Part shown: positions 1 to 12,569 of the stretch, piece by piece
Position numbering within the stretch: position 1 is the first letter of the stretch
How the letters are laid out: every line of letters starts with the position of its first letter
Source: Mariannaea sp. PMI_226
Taxonomy: Eukaryota; Ascomycota; Sordariomycetes; Hypocreales; Nectriaceae
Direction: 5' to 3'
Length of the DNA stretch: 64,000 nucleotides
Assembly: GCA_024336345.1 (NCBI GenBank)
Contig: JANFOG010000007.1
Span: forward strand, 2,294,001 to 2,358,000
Notes under the pieces: model-generated
Databases searched by the model: none
What the model was told of the DNA's origin: nothing
The model's input: the letters and a program-made list of their open reading frames with translations, nothing else
Position numbers and translations under genes: made by a program

Positions 1-3000
1 ATATTTTCCAAACCAAGAGAGAATTCTTTCTTGATGCTTCATCTCATTGTGGTATTGGATCATTACGGTAAATTGTCCGCGCTCAATTTGAACAGCAATA
101 TCAATCAATGCGAACCTCTGTAAATCTGATCCAAATGTGGGATCGCAGTTGTCGGGCAAAGGGGCGGCTTCGAAAAGCGCATCAGTGCGTTCGAGTTGCT
201 GGTATGATCCTGCAAAGTTGAAGATAACCTCAACTGGAAACTCAGATGCGTGGGTCTTAGTCTCAGCTTCATCTGCAAATCGTGAGGTGAAATAGGACCA
301 CCCATTCTGTGGCAAGCTCCGTATAGAGTCCTTGGTGCAACGAATAGCGTCAAGTAAATCAATGGGTTCATCTCCATTCTGAACAATTTGGACTGGAAAT
401 ATTGTTGTAAACCAGCCTATAGTGCGAGAAATATCAATCTGGTCGTCCCAAGGCTCACGTCCATGTCCCTCAGTGAAGATTGTGGGAAGTGATCGGTCAG
501 GAAACTCAAGACCGAAGGTATAGATAAGTGCGGACATCAAAAGTTCGACAGGACGTGTGCCAAAGGCATTATTGCAGCCGCCAAACAATGCAGCGCTAGT
601 AGACTCATCGACACTGAACTGCGCCATAGCTGTATTGCCTTGCAAATTTGACTCATTGTCCATTCCCCAATAATTCGGCAGCGGTGGCTGATTGTCCGGA
701 GAGATGGAGACGCCCGAGTCGATGGAGACACTCGAGTCCATCTCATTAGCAAAATATTGCGCCTGTAGTGCACACCAAGCAGAGAAGCTTAAAGGTGGTG
801 GAAGTGATAGGGCTCCTACAGTCAGAAGCTCCTCTAGCTCTTGGAACAACACACGCCAAGATACCAGATCAATTGAGAGATGGTGGATAGTGAGGAATAG
901 CGATTGATGACCCTCATCCTCAAACAGAACAGCAGCAACCAGCGGGCCGTTTTCAATATTGAGGCTGCCACGAGACTGAGAAATAAGGTGCGCTTTATCA
1001 GATCCTGTACATGTTGCATCGTGTGTACGAACTGAGCTAGAAATATCGTCTGTAATGTGCTGAATCCAGCGACCATCATCTGATTTGGTAAAACGAGCCC
1101 GCAAAGCAGGGTGCCTATAAAGGATGGTCTCGATCGCCTCAACTAAAGAGAAATAGGTAATACTTCTCTTCAAGTTGAGGAGGAAGCACTGATCGAATGA
1201 GTTACCACCATCTGACTGTCGTTGGAGATAAAGTTGCTGAATTGGGCTCAGCTTTACTGGCTGGCCGGTCAAGTCGTTGCCAACAGTGGAAGGCAAGGCA
1301 GGTAAGACAGGCAAGATGCTTGTGTTCTTGTAAGTCCTAAGCAGGTGTGATATTGTCTTGGATCGAAGAATATCTCCTGAGGATATGTTTATGGACTGAG
1401 CTCGAGCTGCTGCTGAAACTTGCATAGCAGTTATAGAGTCACCACCGAGACTGAAGAAACTATCATCAACACTGATGCTTTCTGGGTCGATATTTAACAC
1501 CCGAGCCCAAATTGTCTGCAGGGTGCGTTCAATTTCTGTTGAGGGCTTACGCCTATCGCTGCGACCGTCGTTACGGAGCAGAGCTAGTTCGTGTTGAGTG
1601 AACGATGCGCCGATTTCACGGAGCTTCAGACGATCTGTCTTGCCTGACGTGCCAAGTGGCAGCTTATCGATAACAAAGAAGACTGTCGGCACCATATATC
1701 CAGGTAGACGTGCATTCAGCTGATCCTCTACAACAGCAGACGGAGTGAACACTGTAGCCTTTCCCCCGTGGCTTGGCGGGCTATTTAGGATAAGGAATGC
1801 TGCTAGCAGGGGGGTAATCGTCTTGCTACAAGCCGGGACAATCACCTCAGCGGCAACCTGGCGAGCTTGTGGCAAACACTCGGCAACATGATGCTCGATC
1901 TCACCAAGCTCGACTCGCTGACCCCTAATCTTGACTTGTTGATCCTTGCGGCCGACATAGGTAAGGCTACCATCTTCATTATACCGCACCAAATCGCCTG
2001 TCTTGTAAACCCGGCCACGCCTTCCTCGCTCTGGTTGACCTGGAGGTCCTTGCAGCAGCCAAGTCGGATTCTCAATAAAAGCTGCTGCTGTCTTGGTTGG
2101 ATCTGCGACATATCCACGCGCCAAGATTGGACCTTCAACAACAAGCTCGCCAATCGTCCCAATGGGCACAAGCCTCTGGTGATTATCAGCAGCTACAACC
2201 CAACTAGTTGAACCAACAGCTGTTCCTATATTGGATGGAGTTCCATCCGGCCTAAGGAGGTCACCAGATGTACAACACACAGCACATTCAGAGGGACCGT
2301 AGCCATTGATAAGCTGGTTGATATTTTCCCACTGTTTGCAGTCATCCTCTGATACTTTCTCACCAGCCAGAAGCATGGTTTTCAATTGAGGAACCTGAGT
2401 AGGGCTTATCAGCCGTGCTACTGTTGGTGTCAAAATGGCCATATTGACTTCCATGGAGTTGATGCATGGTGTTAAATCGTTCAGTCGGCTCGAGTCCGAC
2501 GGGACACACACGCAGCCTCCAAATACCAGCGTGGTCAAAATTTCCATGATACACGCGTCAAATGTGTACGAGGCGAATTGTAGGACTCGAGAGGTTTCAC
2601 CAAACCCGATTCTACGCCCGTGGTACCAGCAGCTAGAACTGACGGCTCGGTGCTCTACCAGGACACCTTTGGGCTGGCCTGTGCTGCCGGAAGTAAAAAT
2701 TACATACGCGGCAGATGTAGGGACGCCTCCCGGCAGCCCGCCGGCCCCAGGCTCGGACAGCTTGGATATACTGTCGGCACTGACTGGAACAGCTACCCGG
2801 CCGCACCCAATCGGCAGATTGGAATATTGCGCGGAGGTTAGGATAACTTTGGCCCCGGTTTGCACGAGGACTCGTTCTCTTCGATCAGCTGCTTGCGATG
2901 GGTCCAGTGGAACAAAGGCACCTCCAGCCTTTAGGACGGCTAGCATCGCCACAATGGTCCAGAGAGATTTCTCAAAGCACAATGGAACCAGAACCTCAGG

Positions 3001-6000
3001 ACCCACGCCAAGTTGGATCAGATAATGCGCCAGCTGGGTCGAGAATCTATCCAGCTCGACGTACGTAAGCTCACCGTCCCAAGCATACACTGCGGTTAAA
3101 TTGGGATGGGCTTGAGCCTGTTCGTCAATAATCTCATGAACTCGCCGCTCTATCGCCGTTGGTAAGGTGGCGTTCCATGCCCATATCCTCTCCATTTCCT
3201 GTGTTCCCATTAGATCTACCTCTTGAATGTCTCTTTTGTCGTTCGTAACAATTGCGGAGATAGCTTGACTGAAACGCGAGGCGAGCTGTTCAGCTTCCGC
3301 ACCTGTCATACGTCCCGGGTGAAATCTAACGTCAATTTGAATTTCTGCTCCACTATGCAAGCTGGTGACAATAACATCATACTACAAGCAATTAGCTATT
3401 GTATACAGCCCAAGAACACTGTTTCCAAATACCTCAGAAGGATCAACATCACCGTTGGGATGGATAGTAATCTCGTTGTTCTTCACTGAGCCGTTGTTAC
3501 TCTTCGCTCTCTGTGACGAGATGGCCGTGTTAAAGAGAGCAGATGGGCCGAGTTTAAGCGCTTGGTGGATTGCGGACAGAGGAAACGCCTGATGTGGCAA
3601 GCTGCTGATATAATCCTCTTGGACTTCTTTTAGAACCTCAAGGACAGACTTCGGCTTGTCCAGCCGGATCCGACATGGGAGCATGGATATCAAGGGCCCG
3701 AATATCTTATCAACGCCGCCGATAGGTACATCTCGACCTGAGCTGAGGTTACCGAAACATGGTACCACAGATCCCGTGTATTCCCTTAATACTAGCGCCC
3801 ACGCCGTCTGAATAACTGTAGAGACTGTTATATCCCGGTCTGCACAGAAACCAAGGATCTTGTTGCTATCAAGACTGTGCAGCTCAGCAATGGGAGTGCC
3901 ACCCTCATCTTCAGCGTCGATGGAAACTGGGAAAATGCAAGGCTCAACTTTTGTCAAGTTCTGCTTCCAATACTGAAGGCTGGCCTCATAAGATTGCTGT
4001 CCAGCATAGGTAATAAAATCCTTATAGGATGCTTCCAGAGGATCAAGAGCGTCGCAATAAGCTGCCTGAAAGTCAGAAAGCAAAAGATCCCTTGAAAATG
4101 CATCAAAAACGGCATGATTAATTTCAAGATCAAGATAAACCTTGTCGTTGTTATGAATAATTGTCAGATGATGCTGCAGGCCATGTTGCTTGTAACCAAC
4201 GAATTGATGGAGGTCCTGAATCTCAACCATGCTCTCTCCCTCATGCTGAACGTAGGAGATATTTGGCGATGGGTCCTTTAGGATAATATGCATCATTTTA
4301 CTAGTTCCAGGGAAATCCTGAATCAGAACGGCCCGTAGCAGGGCATGTTTCTTGACGACAGCTCCCCAGGCTGACTGCAATCTTGCTAGATTAATATCTT
4401 CATTCTTGTCGCGATGCCGGACTTCAAATCTGAAGCAAGTTCTGTAGAGCCTTGAGTCTTTTGCTTGGCTTATCAATATGCCTTCTTGCATGGGAGAGCA
4501 AGGGAATATTTCCTCAATATCATCAGTCCTCTCGATTCCAAGTTTAGGTAAGAGATTATCTCGAACATTTTGGATGTCGTGATATGAAGTAAAGACCGAT
4601 GGGAAGTTGGATAGGGTCCATTCTGGTGCCCGATTGGATAAAAGATCCACCACCTGACCTAGGACAGCTTCATACTTCCCAAACCAAGAAAGAATCCTTT
4701 CCTGGTGTTGCATGTGCTTATTATATTCAAGCTCTATGACAAGCTGCCCCCGGTCCACCTGAGCGAAAAGGTTGAGTAGTGCAAATCTTTGCAAATCTGA
4801 TCCAAACCCAGGATCACGTGGTAATGTGAGTGCCTCAAGGAGTCCATCAGAACGCTCCAGCTGCTGGTATGAACCGGCAAAGTTGAACATGATCTCAACT
4901 GGAAACTCAGATGCGTGAATCTTCGCCGCAGCCTCGTTGAAAAATCGCGAAGTAAAGTATGACCATCCGTTCTGTGGTAGATTTCTCATAGAATCCTTTG
5001 TGCGACGAATGATATCAAACAAACTGATAGCTCCATTTGGAGTGATTTGTATTGGGAATATGGTTGTAAACCAGCCTACAGTATGGGAGATGTCAATCAT
5101 CTCGTCCCATGTGGATTCACGTCCGTGTCCCTCGGTGAAAATTGGTGGAAGAGCTCGATTAGAAAATTCAAGGCTGAATGTGTAAGCAAGAGCTGAGATC
5201 AGCAGCTCGACAGGACGTGTTCCAAAAGCATTGTTGCAGCTACCAAGAAGAGCCGTGCTAGTGGATTTACGTAGGTTAAATTGCGTAACAATGGCGTCCC
5301 CTTGTAGGTTTGTCTTGCCTTCCATTCCCCAATAGTCCAAAAATGGGACCGAGACATCGAGAGAGGTTGAGGCACCGGAGTCCAAAATGTTGTTAGCTGC
5401 ATATTGGGCCTGCAAGGCGCACCAACCAGCGAAGCTTAATGGCGGCGAAAGAGACGGGCTTCCCACAGTTAGTAGTTCTTCCAGTTCCTGAAACAACACT
5501 CGCCACGATACCAAATCAACTGAAAGATGATGAATAGTAAGGAACAATGATTGGTAGCTCGTATCCTCAAAGAGTACACCAGAAACAAGAGGCCCATGTT
5601 CAATATTGAGGCTGCCACGAGTCTGGGAGATTATTTGTGCCTTGTCAGAATCAGACCCAGCAGCCTTCTCGTAGCGCATATGAACTGAGCTGGAAACATT
5701 GTCTGTAATATTCTCTATCCAGTGGCCGTCTATTGCCTTGGCAAAACGGGCACGCAACGCAGGGTGCCTTTGAACAATAGTCTCGAGTGCTTTTAGTAGA
5801 TCTGGATAGCTGATATTTCTGTTTAACCGAAGTAGGAAGCATTGATCAAATGAATTACCCCCATCTGGCTGCAAGGATAGATATAGATGTTGGATGGGAC
5901 TGAGCTTGACCGACTGATCGGAAAGCCTATCATCAATATCGAGATAAGAGATAGGCAAGGAGTTCGTGCTCTTAAGGACATTAAGCAGGCGAGATATTGT

Positions 6001-9000
6001 TTTATGCTGGAGGATCTTGCTTGAAGATATACTTATAGATTGAGACCGAGCAGCTGCTGAAACTTGCATGGCAGAGATAGAGTCGCCACCCAGGCTAAAG
6101 AAACTGTCGTCGATACCGATAGTATCCGGGTCGAGATTCAAAACCCGAGCCCAGATCCCCTGCAGTGTGTACTCAATATCTGTTGACGGCTTGCGCTTGG
6201 TGCCACGCCCAGCATTTTGAATCTGGGCCAGAGTGAATGACGCTCCAATTCTGTGCAGCTCTTTGCGGTCTGTCTTTCCTGAGCTACTAAGTGGCAGCTC
6301 TTTGAGACTACAGTAGACAGTTGGTACCATATAAGCAGGAAGCCTCTCAGCTAACTCATCTTCTAAAGTAGCTGGAGGAGAAAACACTCCAGGCATATGC
6401 TCAGCATTTGACGAAGCATCAAGCACTAGGAATGCAGCCAGGGCAGGACTTGCGCCATCGCCAGCTGGAATAACCACTTCAGCAGCAACATGCCGAGCTT
6501 GTGGAATGCATTCACGGACGTGGTGCTCAACTTCGCCAAGCTCAACTCGTTGGCCTCGAATTTTGACCTGGTTATCCTTGCGACCAATGTACACAAGACG
6601 TCCATCCTCGCTGTATTTGACGAGGTCGCCTGTTTTGTACACACGACCGTGCCGTCCAGGGCGGCTTGGAGTTCCCTGCAGCAGCCAAGTGGGATCATCA
6701 ATGAAAGCTGCTGCTGTTTTGGATGGGTCGCCAATATATCCACGGGCCAAGATTGGCCCTTCGACCACAAGCTCGCCAATTGTGCCAATAGGAACTAGTC
6801 TCTCGTGGTTGTCAGCGGCCACAATCCAGCTAGCTGAGCCGACAGCCCTTCCCATAGAAGACTCATTTCCATTTCCAAGCATATCATCATTTATGCAGCA
6901 GACAACGGCACATTCCGTTGGTCCATATGCATTCAAGATGCTAGGAACATTGTGCCATTGTTTACAATCGTCTTCTGTAACCTTCTCGCCTCCGAGAGCA
7001 ATTGTCTGTAGAGAAGGGATTCGACTTGGTTCTATTTGTCTTGCAAGAGTTGGTGTGAAAAGAACCCAGTTTACGTTCATTCTGTTGATACACCCTTCAA
7101 TGTCTGCTAGTCGATCGCTATCAGACGGTACGCACACACAACCGCCATGGACGAGTGTTGTCATGATTTCCAGAATGACGGCGTCGAAAGTATGGGATGC
7201 AAATTGGAGAACGCGAGACGTAGTGTTAAGTCCAGCCTGTCGCCCATGGTAGGAACAGCTAGAGCTTGCGGCCTGGTGTTCCACAAGCACACCCTTTGGT
7301 TGCCCTGTACTCCCTGATGTAAATATCACATAGGCAGCAGACTTGGGAGTGCAGTTTGGTAATGGCTGAGATACCGACACACCAGCCAGGTTCGAGACGG
7401 TTTCTGAGCTAACTGGAACCGCAATTCGACCAGGTCCAAAAGCTAGATTGGAGTAGTTTTCTGATGTTAGAACGACCTGCGCTCCAATTTGTGCAAGGAC
7501 TCGCTCTCTACGGTCAGCAGCTTGCGACGGATCGAGCGGGACAAAGGCACCACCAGCTTTGAGCACGGCCAACATTGTTACCACGGTCCAGAGGGATTTT
7601 TCGAAGCAAAGCGGCACCAGTACTTCAGGGCCCACGCCAAGATCCAATGCAAGATGATGGGCCAGTTTAGCTGAGAGAGTGTCTAGCTCTGCATACGTTA
7701 GCTCACCGTCCCAAGCACAGACAGCGGGTGCGCTAGGATGGGCCCGAGTTTGCTCGTCAACTAGGTCGTGCAGACATCGGTCGATGGTTGATGGGACTAT
7801 CTCGTTCCACGCCCATATTTTCTCTATTTCTGACTCTCCCATTAGATTTATGTCTTGAATACTCATGCTTGGGTCTGTTATTATGGCCGAAATCGCACTC
7901 TGCAGACACGATGCGAGTCGCGCAGCCTGTGTGGGCGTGGCAAACCCATACCGGAAGTTGAGCATAATCTGGATTTCTGACGTTTTGGTGGTAAAGGCGG
8001 CAACCACAACATCGTACTGCTTTCAAGTTAGGGCCTGATAATACATGGCAAGAGTAGAGTATGCCATACCTCTGTTGGATCAAATATGTCCTGGAAACTG
8101 ATTAGGATCTCGCTGTCTGTTCTTCCTGTGTTGCCTACATCCTTTTGGAACGACAGAGCAGTGTTGAAAAGAACGTCTGAGCCTAGTCCTAAGGCACTAT
8201 GGATTGCGGAGAGAGGGAAGGATTGATACTGCAGACTATCGAGATGGTCCTCTTGGACTTTCTGCAGCGTCTCGAGGACGGATCTCGATCTATCAAGCCG
8301 CACTCGACTCGGGACCATGCCAATCAGTGGGCCAAATATTTGTTCCACATTCTTAATGGGTATGTCCCGTCCTGAAGTGAGGTTCCCAAAACATGGTGTG
8401 GTTGTCCTAGTGTACTGGCCCAGCACCGCAGCCCATGCAGTTTGGACGACTGTCGCTGGTGTCACTTCCCATTCTGCACAGAATTGGAACAACTTTCCAG
8501 CATCGAGGCCGCACACTTCAGTTGTTTCTGAGCTATCATCCTTGTCGCTAATTTCCCTATTAGACATCAAAGCAGGGAAAATACAGGGTGCAACGCCGTC
8601 TAGATGTTGTGTCCAGAATTCGAGTCCTGCTGCGCGTGGTTGCTCGCCACTATGAAGGATGAACTCCCTGTACGATACGGCGAGAGGATCAAGACTGTCT
8701 GTGTATGCTGCCTGCAGATCACGAAGCAAAAGGTCTCCTGAGAAACCATCAACGATGGCATGATTTATCTCGAGATCAAAATAGACGGTTTTATCGTCGA
8801 CTTCGTAAATTGACACGTGGTGCTGCAGGCCCTCTTTCTGGTACCCGACGATCGGATGGAGCTCCTGGATCCTCGCAATGCTTTTTCCATCCTCACGATG
8901 AAGGCCGTAGGATATGCTCGGTACCGGGTCTTTCAGGATGATGTGCATCATCCCACTACTTCCTGGAAAGTCCTCAATAATGATGCATCGCAAGAGAGCA

Positions 9001-12000
9001 TGTCGCCGGACGACGGCCTTCCAAGCCAATTGGAGTGTCGTCAGCTCAATTCGACTTGCATCATCACTTGATCGGATCTCAAGTCTGAAACATGTCCTAT
9101 AGTTCCTAGAATCCCTGGCCTGGCTTATTAGTATACCTTCCTGCATGGGCGAGCAGGGGAATATGTCTTCAATATCGTCCAGTTGTGCGATCCCCAGTCT
9201 TGGCATATGAACACTTTGGAAATCTTGGATATGTTCGTAAGAGGAAAACGCCAATGGGAAATCAGCGACTGTCCACTCAGGAGGTCTGCTTGATAAAAGG
9301 CCTGCCATCTGGGCTAGAGTTGCCTCCCATCTCTTGACCCATGAGAGAATCTTCTGCTGATGATACATGCTATTATGGTAGTCAATTGATGCTAGAATCT
9401 TTCCCCTCTCTACTCGCACCAAAATGTTGATTAGTGCAAATCTCCGCTCCGCTGTAGACGTGCGGTCGCGTTCATCCGGGAGAGGGAGATCGGAGAAGAG
9501 GGCATCGGCCCGTTCAAGCTGTTGATAGAGTCCAGTATAATTGAACTTGATCTCTGCCGGGAATTCCGATGCGTACGTCTTCGCTTTGTTTTGGTCCGCG
9601 AACCTGGAAGTAAAGTACGGCCAACCATTGCGAGGCAATGCTCGCATACAGTCCTTTGTCTGGCGGATTGTATCAAGAAGATTCGCCGTCGCGTCTTGAG
9701 GAACCTGGACGGGGAATAACGTTGTGAACCATCCGATAGTGCGAGAAATATCCAGTAACTCGTCCCAAGGTTCGCGACCGTGACCTTCGCTGTAGATGGG
9801 AGGAGAAAAACGGTCAGGAAATTCAAGACTAAAGGAATGAATCAGAGCGGATATCATGAGCTCAACAGGACGGGTGCCGAATGCATCATTGCATTTGCCA
9901 AATATCGCCGCGCTGGTGGACTCGTCGATTATAAACTGCTCGACTTTTATTTCATCGTGCAATAACGGAGAATCTCCCTCCATTCCCCAGTAGCTCAGAA
10001 GGGGCGGTCGGACATCAAAAGGAGTAGAAGTGCTGGGGTCTAGATTTTCGATTGCGTATTGAGCTTGAAGCGCACACCAAGCCGGGAAGCTCATTGGAGG
10101 AGGAAGAGACAAGGTGCCTGAAGTCAACAGCTCCTCAAGCTCTTGGAACAAGACACGCCAGGAGACTAAATCTATAATGGCGTGGTGAATTGTGAGAAAC
10201 AGTGACTGATGGTCCGGACCTTCGAAAAGGACTGCCGCAAGAATCGGGCCATTCACTATGCTAAGGCTTTCACGGGCCTGGGCCATGACTTGCATTTTGG
10301 CCGCTCCTACAGGTTGTAAATCATAGACACGGACCGAGTTCGCGATGTCGCTGGTTATGTGTTGCATCCAATGGCTATCTGCATTTTTGGTGAAGCGGGT
10401 ACGCAGAGCGGCGTGCCTTTGAACGAGACTCTCAAGCGCTTGCACCAAAGAGGCTTGGGTAATACTTCTGTGTAGTTTGAGGAAGAAGGATTGGTCAAAA
10501 GCTCCGTCGCCACCATCGGGTTGTAAAAACATGTAGAGTTGTTGCAACGGGCTCAGAGTGACCAGCTTGTCTGGTAGTTCCTCCCCAGCGGGTAGAGGAG
10601 AGACAGGAAGGAGATCTGACTTCTGAAGACCATGAAGAATACCCGAGATAGTTTTATTCCGGAGAATATTTCCTGAAGAGATGTTGATGGCCAGAGAACG
10701 AGCTGCCGCCGAGACCTGCATAGCCGAGATGGAGTCGCCTCCAAGAGTGAAGAAACTATCGTCAATACCAATGCTCTCCAATTCGACGTTGAGAACTCGG
10801 GCCCAAATAGCCTGCAGTTTTTGCTCCATCTCCGACATGGCCTTCTTCATGTTGCCTCGTCTAGCATTATGAAGTTCCGTCATGTGCTGCTGGGCGAAAG
10901 ATTTTGCGAGGGCACGTAGCTGCTTACGGTCAGTTTTGCCGGAGGTATTCAGCGGAAGCCTTCGGATAGCAAAGTAGATCGTTGGAACCATGTAGGCGGG
11001 GAGTCTTTTAGCCAGCTGGTCCTCTGTGGCAGCAGACGGGGTAAAAACTGTGGCTTTCTGCTCTTGGCTTGGTGGGATATCGAGTACGAGGAATGCTGCC
11101 AGAATAAGGCTTCCACCATTACCAGCCGGGACGACTTCCGCGACAACCTGCCGAGCCTGCGGGAGACACTCGCTGACATGGTGTTCGATCTCACCTAGCT
11201 CAACCCGTTGCCCACGGATCTTGACTTGGTTGTCTTTGCGACCCATATATATAAGTTTCCCATCCTCATCATATCGAACAAGATCGCCTGTCTTATAGAG
11301 ACGACCGTGCCTCCCTGGGTAGCCAGGGCCCCCTTGCAGTAACCAGGCAGGATCCTCGATAAATACAGTCGCTGTCTTGGTTGGGTCTGCGACATATCCA
11401 CGGGCCAGAATCGGTCCCTCCACTAGCAGCTCGCCAACTGATCCAATTGGGACAAGCTTATCATGGTCGTCGGCGGCCACAATCCAGCTAGCTGACCCAA
11501 CTGCCTCTCCAATGGAGACTTGGTACTCCTCTTGCTGTACTTGAACTCGGTCCATACAACAAAACACAACACACTCTGTTGGGCCATACCCGTTCATGAC
11601 AACTGGCAAATGCAACCACCTTGCAAAGTCCTCCGCCAAGCACTTCTCTCCACCTAGAATGATACTCTTCAGTGAGGGCACCTGTATAGGCTCAATCAGC
11701 CGGGCAACTGATGGTGTGAAGAATGCCGTATTGACATCCATCTTGTTAATGCAGCCCGCTATGTCTTGGAGTCTGTCAGAATCTGATGGTATGCAGATAC
11801 AACCTCCAAAGAGTAATGTTGTTATGATTTCCATAATTGAGGCGTCAAACGTATATGAGGCAAATTGAAATGCCCGGGTTGCTATATCAAATCCTATTAA
11901 CCGCCCGTGATAAGTGCAGCTAGAACTTGCAGCCTGATGTTCGACAAGTACACCCTTTGGCTGCCCTGTGCTTCCCGAGGTAAAGATGACATAGGCAGCA

Positions 12001-12569
12001 GACTTGGGATCGCAGGCTGGCAACGATCCATCTGGTAATGATCCATCTACCGATGTACTAGAAATGCTGGATATAGCGTCTAGACCAACTGCGATGGCGA
12101 TTCGACCGGTTCCAATTGCAAGATGGGAGTATTGCACAGAGGTCAGGACTATCTTTGCTTCAGTCTGCGCGAGGACCCTCTCCCGCCGATCAGCGGCCTG
12201 GGAAGGATCAAGTGTCACAAAGGCACCGCCAGCCTTCAGTACACCTAGCATCGCTACAATGGCCCAAAGCGACTTCGCGAAACATAGCGGCACTAGAGCC
12301 TCTGGCCCTACCCCCAGCTGGATGAGGCTATGTGCCAGTCGGGTTGATAGCCTGTCCAACTCGGCATATGTCAGGTTCCCGTCCCAAGCACATACCGCAA
12401 TCGAGGTAGGATGGGCTTGCGTTTGCTCCTTGATAATCTCATGGACACATCGGTCAATGGATGCCGGGATTGTTCCGTTCCACGCCCATAACTTTTCATC
12501 ATCCAGTGCCATTGTAACGCCGATCTCCCCAGCCTTGGTATCTGGAGAGGAAATCGTTCCTTTCTCCAT
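1..12569 (-). CDS. Non-ribosomal peptide synthetase, A-T-E / C-A-T-E / C-A-T-E..., C-terminus beyond the window
   Basis: Cytosolic multimodular enzyme that activates amino acids, tethers them to carrier domains, epimerises and condenses them. I join three exons in phase 0: 12569-8070, 8019-3433 and 3381 to the left edge. The introns are 8020-8069 and 3382-3432, 50 and 51 bp, GTATGG/GTATTT donors, CTAAC and CTAAT branch-like sites. The start ATG (12569) has A at -3, and there is no condensation domain before the first A domain. Domains by position: A1 about 12480-10920, T1 (LGGDS, Ser near 10733), E1 10560-9270, C2 9230-7900, A2 7800-6260, T2 6160-6000, E2 5930-4610, C3 4560-3260, A3 3180-1640, T3 1540-1340, E3 from 1290. 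A domains show TSGSTGQPKG, YGPTEC or YGPSEC and the GKTDR lysine. E domains show HHxxxDxxSW and EGHGRE, so each module should deliver a D-residue. At least 1500+1529+1127 residues are visible. No tailoring gene lies beside it in the window, and the product is unknown. Confidence 0.95.

Noticed and set aside
2435..7252. Several 100-250-codon plus-strand frames (for example 2435-3025, 6506-7252)
   Set aside because: They mirror A domains of the NRPS on the other strand. Repeats of the same shadow in each module show they follow the NRPS codons.
3382..8007. Three separate NRPS genes
   Set aside because: The breaks at 8020-8069 and 3382-3432 are clean GT-AG introns in phase 0 that restore TEQYDVV- and SEYDVI-type joins, so it is one gene.
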